This document shows, piece after piece, positions 1-4,218 of a stretch of 5,397 nucleotides of DNA. The notes beneath the pieces were generated by a model. It did not search any database. It had not been told where the DNA came from and saw only the letters and a list, made by a program, of their open reading frames with translations. The translations under genes were made by a program, and so were the position numbers. The DNA is from an uncultured Clostridia bacterium (GTDB lineage: Bacteria; Bacillota; Clostridia; Oscillospirales; Ruminococcaceae): positions 1-5,397 of the forward strand of contig CANQOJ010000157.1 of NCBI GenBank assembly GCA_947625455.1, given 5' to 3'. How positions within the stretch are numbered: the first letter of the stretch is position 1; each line of letters opens with the position of its first letter.

Positions 1-55
1 GACTGTAAATCTGTTGCGTTTCGCTTCGGTGGTCCGAATCCACCCGCGCCCACCA
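1..55 (+). tRNA. tRNA-Tyr (GTA anticodon), 3' portion only
   Basis: This is the 3' part of a tyrosine tRNA cut by the left window edge. The anticodon loop CTGTAAA is at 3-9 with anticodon GTA at 5-7. Bases 10-14 are the 3' side of the anticodon stem (G1-C11 and A2-T10 pair). A variable arm follows with a short stem GCG/CGC (16-18 with 22-24), as expected for a class II bacterial tRNA-Tyr. The T arm is GGTGG (28-32), loop TCCGAAT, CCACC (40-44). Bases 45-51 (CGCGCCC) are the 3' acceptor strand, A52 is the discriminator and CCA is encoded at 53-55. The D arm and 5' acceptor strand lie upstream of the window, so the acceptor stem cannot be checked. The visible part shows no defect. Confidence 0.94.
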
Positions 56-102
56 CTGCAAAACCCTTGTGCTATGCAAAGCATAGCACAAGGGTTTTGC
101 AG
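56..102. terminator. Perfect 22-bp palindrome next to tRNA-Tyr, probable terminator
   Basis: Bases 56-77 and 81-102 are exact reverse complements around a 3-base loop AAA. A55 of the tRNA CCA can also pair with T103, giving 23 bp. Inside the stem an AAAACCC on the left mirrors a GGGTTTT on the right, so the RNA hairpin can be read as a GC-containing stem followed by a four-U run in either direction. This suits a terminator for the tRNA transcript and possibly a bidirectional one. The T run is short and lies inside the palindrome, so a dispersed palindromic repeat is the alternative. Confidence 0.6.
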
Positions 103-103
103 T

Positions 104-132
104 ATACAGTGAACAGTGTATAGTATATAGTA
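104..132. repeat. AT-rich low-complexity stretch with ACAGTG and TATAGTA iterations
   Basis: ACAGTG occurs twice two bases apart from overlap (within TACAGTGAACAGTGT), followed by TATAGTATATAGTA. TATACA and TGTATA also form a weak inverted pair. It looks like a remnant of a short tandem repeat between the tRNA hairpin and the next stem-loop. No coding or promoter function is evident. Confidence 0.35.
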
Positions 133-138
133 AAATGT

Positions 139-159
139 ATCCGCCTAACGGCGGATTTT
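139..159 (+). terminator. Small intrinsic-terminator-like hairpin
   Basis: ATCCGCC (139-145) pairs perfectly with GGCGGAT (150-156) around loop TAAC and runs into TTTT at 156-159. A GC-rich 7-bp stem with a short T run fits a weak rho-independent terminator on the plus strand, acting as a second stop after the tRNA. The T run is short, so efficiency is uncertain. Confidence 0.5.
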
Positions 160-181
160 ATCAGATTGTTTTGGAATTATC

Positions 182-215
182 AGAGCGTAAGCCGTTTAAC
201 GGTCTGCGCTCTTTT
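182..215 (+). terminator. Intrinsic-terminator-like hairpin with 14-bp imperfect stem
   Basis: AGAGCG (182-187) pairs with CGCTCT (207-212) and CCGT (192-195) with ACGG (199-202) around loop TTA. The four positions between them contribute one A-T pair, two G-T wobbles and one A-C mismatch. The stem ends in TTTT (212-215). It is the third hairpin downstream of the tRNA and separates it from the promoter at 299. An alternative reading is a degenerate palindromic repeat. Confidence 0.5.
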
Positions 216-243
216 AGTTCAAGTTCTATCTTCTAGCAGCATT

Positions 244-260
244 TTGCATTAAAAATGCAA
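244..260. repeat. Small perfect hairpin TTGCATT/AATGCAA
   Basis: TTGCATT (244-250) and AATGCAA (254-260) pair perfectly around AAA, followed by GTTGTTTTA. The AT-rich stem is weak as a terminator. Just upstream, 216-237 matches 18 of 22 bases of the repeat arm at 4176-4197, and in E1 a similar arm is also followed by a GCAT-type palindrome. This stretch may be a decayed partial copy of the same element. Confidence 0.35.
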
Positions 261-298
261 GTTGTTTTATTGTAAAATGCCAATTTTTCTGACGATAC

Positions 299-327
299 TT
301 GACAATTCAATAACAATCTGCTATAAT
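299..327 (+). promoter_or_regulatory. Consensus sigma-A promoter of the transglutaminase-like gene
   Basis: TTGACA at 299-304 and TATAAT at 322-327 are both perfect consensus hexamers with a 17-base spacer, and TG at 319-320 adds an extended -10. The region upstream of -35 is AT-rich. Transcription should begin near 334-336, leaving a leader of about 55 bases. Such a promoter implies strong basal transcription unless it is repressed. A 7-bp inverted repeat (311-317 with 326-332) straddles the -10 and could be an operator, but that is inference. Confidence 0.92.
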
Positions 328-334
328 TGTTACA

Positions 335-364
335 AGTAAATAAAGTTGGGGATTTTTATTTACT
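335..364 (+). promoter_or_regulatory. 5' leader hairpin at the predicted transcript start
   Basis: AGTAAATAAA (335-344) and TTTATTTACT (355-364) are exact reverse complements around a 10-base G-rich loop (GTTGGGGATT). The base of the stem coincides with the predicted transcription start, so the mRNA would begin with this stem-loop. 5'-terminal hairpins of this kind are known to protect bacterial mRNAs from decay; that role here is inference. The ribosome binding site at 375-382 lies outside the stem, so it is not obviously sequestered. Confidence 0.5.
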
Positions 365-374
365 GTAATTTTTT

Positions 375-382
375 AAAGGGGG
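375..382 (+). promoter_or_regulatory. Ribosome binding site for the ATG at 390
   Basis: AAAGGGGG lies 7 bases before the ATG at 390-392. It is a strong G-rich Shine-Dalgarno match and fixes this ATG as the start, since the encoded N terminus begins directly with a signal peptide. Confidence 0.85.
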
Positions 383-389
383 AAAATAT

Positions 390-3300
390 ATGTTCAGAAA
401 AATTATGTGCTGCGTTATTGCCGTTGCTTTGACGGTTACATGCATGGCGGGTTTGAGCTTGTTTGGTACTGCAAATGCCGACAGCGTAAAAAACAACCGC
501 TATTTCTATGACCAGCTTAGCAATAACGCAAAGAAGATTTATGATGTTCTGTTCGATATGTTCAGCAAAGGACAAATGAAGAACGGAACAACAACGGTTG
601 ACCTAATGGAAAAAGGCGTTGTCACACAAGAAACGCTTTCCAAGTATTTAAGCGGTGATGATGAACTTTCAAACGATTTCATCTCTGCCAAGGACGCTTT
701 TGATTTGGATTGTCCCGAAGCATGGTATGTTGACAGTTCGTACATAACGCTGCGTACAGGAAAAAAGAATAACGGCGGTTACGCTGTCTATCTCGGCACA
801 GGCAGGGCGGACACTTATCTGCTCCAAGGGCTTAAAGCTGCGGATATTGATAAAATGGACAAAACCCTGTCGGATATTATTACGGCGACAGTAAACGGCG
901 CTAAGTCACTCAATGTAAGCGGTTTGTCAAAATCGGACGCTGAAGCGAGAAAAGTGAAGTACGTTCACGACGCTGTTACAAAAGGAATTTCATACAGGTT
1001 TGAAAATGAATGTACAGCGGGCAACGCTCCGTATATCCGCACTTTGTACGCTCTTGCAACTCACGAGGGCGTATGTGAGGGTTATGCCCGTTCAATGCAG
1101 GCAATTCTGAATAAGCTCGATATCCCCTGTGTGCTTGTTCACGGCATGCAAACATCCGGCAATTCACCCGAAATGCATATGTGGAACGAAGTTCAGATAG
1201 GCGGGAAGTGGTATGCGCTTGACGCAACATGGGACGATCCCATTCGTCTTGACAAGGACGGCAACCGCATAGAGGGCGACGGCAAAGGCAACGACGGCGG
1301 TGAAGTTAACAGCTATCTCCTTGTCGGAGTTGATACCGTAGGACAGAACTGGCTGCCCTCAGGTACTGTCTCCAACGGCGGAAAGAACTTTACTTACCCC
1401 GAAATCGAGCAGTTTTCATATGTGGGCGAGAGTGTATATCAGGACAGCCTTACCGGTCTGCATGTCCGTTACACCGCAAACGCCGAAATGGAAGATGAAG
1501 AAGCGGGTTTGTTTACCGTTGACTACAACGGCATGGGTATCAGAAAAGCCGCTGAACAGGGAATATACCTGCTTATAAAGATGTATGACAAACACCCTGA
1601 CGGCACGGTGCATACTATGCAGGAATGGTATTATGCCGCGGCAGCTCTTGCGCTTTCACAGGGCAACAGCTTTTTCACGGATACCGATACCTGCGTTAAA
1701 GTGTACACGGCATCGTGCGAGTACGTTGAATTTGCGATTACGACAAAGCGTCCCAAGGGATATGAAACATGGAATAATCCTCCCGCGACAAACGGTCTTT
1801 CACAAGATTACACAACCGCATATTATCAGGGCGACGGCACGGATATAATCGCGAAAACCGACCTTTTATACAACCATTCGTCCGACTATGAAGCACCGCC
1901 CTATATCAACAAACAGTCTCCCGCGCCGACAGGTCAGCTTGATACAAGGCAGACATTCACGGTGCATATTGAGTATGACGACAAGCTTTATCACCCCATA
2001 GCGGCAGGCGCGCGCGGTATTGAAAATCAGGGCGCGGACGAAACCAACGATTACAAAACCGCTGCAGGCGAGAAAGTTCAGGTAAAACTTGCTTGTTATC
2101 AGCTTGACCGTGACGGAAACACCGTTTCTTATAAGCTTGTTTCAGCGTGTTCGGTTGACAAGAACAAGGACTATATTGTTGATGACGGAGTTATAACCTG
2201 GATTTATGACTGCGCTGAAAATCACGAGCATAATCCCGAAACCTGCTTTATCAAAGGTCTTGAATATAAGTTTAAGGCAAGTGAAAACTGGTCCGACGAC
2301 CTTACAATGTATGACTTTCAGATAACTGGTCTTGTTGGAAGCCGTTCAAATAAGGCTCCGAATCCCTGGAGTTACATAATGTCAACATCTGTCTGCCCCA
2401 TGGCTTACAGAAGCCAGGGCATTGACTGGGCATTGTGGGGGAGACCGTCGCTGCTTGACAATCCCGACGACCTTGATTTAAGCAAACTTGCGGTTGAGGG
2501 TGTTGACGGCTCGAAAACTTCTCTTGATAAACTTCAGGAGCAGATGAACATCGACAGCATGAACGGACGTCTTATGCTTACCGTTGAGGAAATAGGTCAA
2601 GAGGACGGATTGAGCCGCGAAAAGTATGAAGAAGTCACGGAAGCGTTTGACGAGCATATCGGCATTCCCGAATCGTCTATACTTAAGAGCGCAATGTATG
2701 AAATAAACTTCACGCGTTTGTGCAAAATGACCGTTGTGCTTGAGGGCGAAAGTCTGAGAATGCAGCTTGGTTTCCCTGAGGGATATAACGCGCAGGATGT
2801 TGCGGATAACAAGGTCATTTTCAAGGCATATCACTTCACACGCTGTTCAGAAAACAAATCTTGCGGTAATGAAGGCAAGGACGGGCACAAATACGGCGAC
2901 GATATTGTATCTGTTGAGGAGATACCGCTTGCAGTAACACAGTACGGACTTGTAATATTGTGCGATTCGTTCTCACCGTTTGAGATAGTTGCGCTTGACG
3001 CGTCCAAGGTCAGCGCGGACGAAAAAGTAAAGAACAACAACATTATCGTAAAGACTGACGGCAACGGCATGGTAACCTGTGACGGCGTAGAAGCTGTCGG
3101 AGCAAACGGCTTTATCACATTTGAAAACGGGGAGAAACATACGTTTAAGATAACTCCTAAGGACGGTTATACGGCAGATGTTGTTTCATTCGGCGGACGT
3201 CAGATAACAGTAAGCGCGGACGGCACGTTTACATTAAGTTCAGATGACTTAACAGGCACAAACGATATGCTTAACGTTTCGTTTGTTCCAAAGACGGTTA

Positions 3301-3710
3301 AGGCTGAGGAAGAAGAGCAAGGTATAACGACTGTTGTCCCGCAGATAGTTGAAACAGGAGACGCCGGTGATGATTCATCAGACGGTGACGAAAGTTCATC
3401 TGACAGCGAAGTTAATTCAACCGACAGTGATGATAATTCGGGCAACAGCAGCGATAATTCGTCTGACAGCAACGTAAATTCGGGCAGCAGCAGTGGCAAT
3501 TCGTCCGACAATAGTTCAAAACCCGAAAGTTCGTCTAATCAAAGCAGCAACAGCAACTCCGAAACATCAAACAGCACTGATGAAAGTTCAGCCGACAGTT
3601 CACACCCCGACACCGGAGATGATTTGTTTGCGATTGTTGCGGGAAGCGTTATGATACTTCTTCTTTCAGCAGGGGCAATAACGTTTGCCGTTGTAAGAAA
3701 GAACAGATAA
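390..3710 (+). CDS. Secreted, wall-anchored transglutaminase-like domain protein
   Basis: A complete 1106-residue protein exported and probably wall-linked. Residues 1-30 are a signal peptide (FRK n-region, hydrophobic core, ANA-DS cleavage). Residues 35-145 are a region of mixed character common before such domains, ending in a PEAWYVDSS-type motif. Residues 185-315 are the transglutaminase-like domain with triad Cys229 (GVCEGYA), His263 (HMWNEV) and Asp278 (ALDATWDDP), then a SYLLVG strand. Residues 340-870 match no family I recognise and include C608/H612/H614/C619 and C819/C825/H833 clusters. Residues 883-966 resemble a bacterial-repeat (InlB-B/Flg_new type) beta domain. A Ser/Asn/Asp-rich stalk (about 985-1071) leads to HPDTG (1072-1076), a membrane helix (1079-1102) and RKNR, a sortase signal with His in place of Leu. 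Members of this fold are cross-linkers or cysteine proteases; the substrate here is unknown. Monocistronic, from the promoter at 299. Fold and location are firm; the reaction is not. Confidence 0.9.
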   Translation: MFRKIMCCVIAVALTVTCMAGLSLFGTANADSVKNNRYFYDQLSNNAKKIYDVLFDMFSKGQMKNGTTTVDLMEKGVVTQETLSKYLSGDDELSNDFISAKDAFDLDCPEAWYVDSSYITLRTGKKNNGGYAVYLGTGRADTYLLQGLKAADIDKMDKTLSDIITATVNGAKSLNVSGLSKSDAEARKVKYVHDAVTKGISYRFENECTAGNAPYIRTLYALATHEGVCEGYARSMQAILNKLDIPCVLVHGMQTSGNSPEMHMWNEVQIGGKWYALDATWDDPIRLDKDGNRIEGDGKGNDGGEVNSYLLVGVDTVGQNWLPSGTVSNGGKNFTYPEIEQFSYVGESVYQDSLTGLHVRYTANAEMEDEEAGLFTVDYNGMGIRKAAEQGIYLLIKMYDKHPDGTVHTMQEWYYAAAALALSQGNSFFTDTDTCVKVYTASCEYVEFAITTKRPKGYETWNNPPATNGLSQDYTTAYYQGDGTDIIAKTDLLYNHSSDYEAPPYINKQSPAPTGQLDTRQTFTVHIEYDDKLYHPIAAGARGIENQGADETNDYKTAAGEKVQVKLACYQLDRDGNTVSYKLVSACSVDKNKDYIVDDGVITWIYDCAENHEHNPETCFIKGLEYKFKASENWSDDLTMYDFQITGLVGSRSNKAPNPWSYIMSTSVCPMAYRSQGIDWALWGRPSLLDNPDDLDLSKLAVEGVDGSKTSLDKLQEQMNIDSMNGRLMLTVEEIGQEDGLSREKYEEVTEAFDEHIGIPESSILKSAMYEINFTRLCKMTVVLEGESLRMQLGFPEGYNAQDVADNKVIFKAYHFTRCSENKSCGNEGKDGHKYGDDIVSVEEIPLAVTQYGLVILCDSFSPFEIVALDASKVSADEKVKNNNIIVKTDGNGMVTCDGVEAVGANGFITFENGEKHTFKITPKDGYTADVVSFGGRQITVSADGTFTLSSDDLTGTNDMLNVSFVPKTVKAEEEEQGITTVVPQIVETGDAGDDSSDGDESSSDSEVNSTDSDDNSGNSSDNSSDSNVNSGSSSGNSSDNSSKPESSSNQSSNSNSETSNSTDESSADSSHPDTGDDLFAIVAGSVMILLLSAGAITFAVVRKNR

Positions 3711-3754
3711 CCTTTCCAAAACTTTAGAGGTGGATTTAGCAAGGGGGAAACCTA
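3711..3754. other. Spacer between the transglutaminase-like gene and E1
   Basis: These 44 bases after the TAA stop contain AGCAAGGGGGAAACC, which resembles a Shine-Dalgarno site, but no start codon or open frame follows at a suitable distance. I see no strong hairpin or T run here, so termination probably depends on E1. Confidence 0.5.
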
Positions 3755-3767
3755 CTAGAAGCTAGAC

Positions 3768-3792
3768 GCATTATGCGCGCAGCGCATAACGC
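3768..3792 (+). terminator. Nested hairpin in the E1 left arm, possible terminator
   Basis: Bases 3768-3778 pair with 3782-3792 in 10 of 11 positions (A3770-C3790 mismatch) around loop GCA, and TTT follows. It is the first stable GC-rich hairpin after the stop codon at 3710, so it could end that transcript. The three-base T run is short for an intrinsic terminator. Confidence 0.4.
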
Positions 3793-3883
3793 TTTAAGAA
3801 GCTAGAGGCTAGAGTTTATACCAAAACAAGGTTTGACAAGGAAATCTTGATTTGAATTAAATTCTAGCCTCTAACATCTTAAA

Positions 3884-3908
3884 GCATTATGCACATGGCG
3901 CATAATGC
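3884..3908. repeat. Nested hairpin in the E1 right arm
   Basis: GCATTATGC (3884-3892) and GCATAATGC (3900-3908) pair perfectly around a 7-base loop. It is the counterpart of the 3768-3792 hairpin in the opposite E1 arm, with a different loop, so the arms can fold either separately or with each other. Confidence 0.6.
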
Positions 3909-3942
3909 GTCTGGCTTCCAGATGGAGTTTGAGGGCAGAAAA

Positions 3943-4089
3943 TTTACATAAATTTACAGCACCGTTCCCAAGAATGGCTTTGTTAAGCCATTATTCAGGG
4001 TGGTGTAAAAGGTGTAAAAAATATGTAAAGTATTTCAGTTTATTTTTTTCTAGAAAAGTTTACATAAATTTTACACCATTTACACCACC
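3943..4089. repeat. Three-armed inverted repeat family (GGTGTAAA / TTTACACC)
   Basis: Arm B (3999-4029) and arm C (4059-4089) are inverted copies matching at 28 of 31 positions around a 29-base T-rich loop. Arm A (3943-3963) carries TTTACATAAATTTACA, nearly the same as the start of arm C and in the same orientation, so B can pair with either A or C. Between A and B a perfect 8-bp hairpin AATGGCTT/AAGCCATT (3973-3980 with 3985-3992) is present. The block lies exactly between E1 and E2. I see no credible gene in it; it may be a separate repeat or the cargo between the E1/E2 pair. Confidence 0.75.
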
Positions 4090-4116
4090 AGAATTTGGAA
4101 GTTCTTTCTAGCCCTA

Positions 4117-4218
4117 CTAGAGGCTAGAGGCTAGAGTTTATATCAAAACAAGATTTCCTCTTCAAACCTTGCCTTAGTTCAAACTCTAGCCTCTAGCTTC
4201 TTAATTTCTAGTCTCTAG
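4117..4218. repeat. E2: second palindromic element, inverted copy of E1 centre
   Basis: GCTAGAGGCTAGAGTTT at 4123-4139 pairs perfectly with 4181-4197, and CAAG (4149-4152) with CTTG (4168-4171) at symmetric distance. Read on the minus strand, E2 aligns colinearly with E1, including TTAAGAAG before the GGCTAGAG arm. The 23-base core at 4149-4171 matches E1 3827-3849 at 21 of 23 positions when reversed. E2 lacks the GCATTATGC palindromes of E1. Its outer edge overlaps the stop codon of the minus-strand gene, so it forms the immediate 3' end of that transcript and could act as a terminator or mRNA-stabilising hairpin; there is no clear T run. Confidence 0.8.

Larger units (their letters stand above)
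3755..3921. repeat. E1: long imperfect palindromic element
   Basis: The arms 3755-3830 and 3846-3921 are inverted copies, about 62 of 76 bases by hand alignment without gaps, around a 15-base loop. Each arm is itself layered: a mini-hairpin (CTAGAAGCTAG at 3755-3765; CTGGCTTCCAG at 3911-3921), a GCATTATGC-type palindrome (3768-3792 and 3884-3908), CTTTAAGA, then the GGCTAGAG motif. It starts 45 bases after the stop of the transglutaminase-like gene and would give its mRNA a very long 3' hairpin. It shares its centre with E2 in inverted orientation. No transposase is present, so a non-autonomous (MITE- or REP-like) repeat is the likely class. Confidence 0.85.

Noticed and set aside
1..103. Integration (att) site at the tRNA-Tyr 3' end
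   Set aside because: I found no direct repeat of the tRNA 3' end elsewhere in the window and no integrase; the palindrome alone is not evidence of integration.
334..389. Riboswitch or T-box in the leader of the large gene
   Set aside because: The leader is only about 55 bases with one hairpin; there is no room for an aptamer and no terminator before the start codon.
2478..2834. 118-codon minus-strand frame inside the large gene
   Set aside because: It lies wholly antisense to a well-supported coding frame, overlaps another minus-strand frame, and its translation shows no domain features.
3200..3511. 103-codon minus-strand frame with Leu/Ser-rich repeats
   Set aside because: It is the antisense shadow of the Ser/Asn/Asp-rich stalk; periodic codons leave the opposite strand open.
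3905..4111. 68-codon open frame on the plus strand in the convergent intergenic region
   Set aside because: It begins inside the E1 right-arm palindrome, has no Shine-Dalgarno site, runs through all arms of the repeat block, and its composition follows the repeats.
3755..4218. CRISPR array
   Set aside because: The repeats are inverted, unequal in length and irregularly spaced, with no constant direct repeat and spacer pattern.
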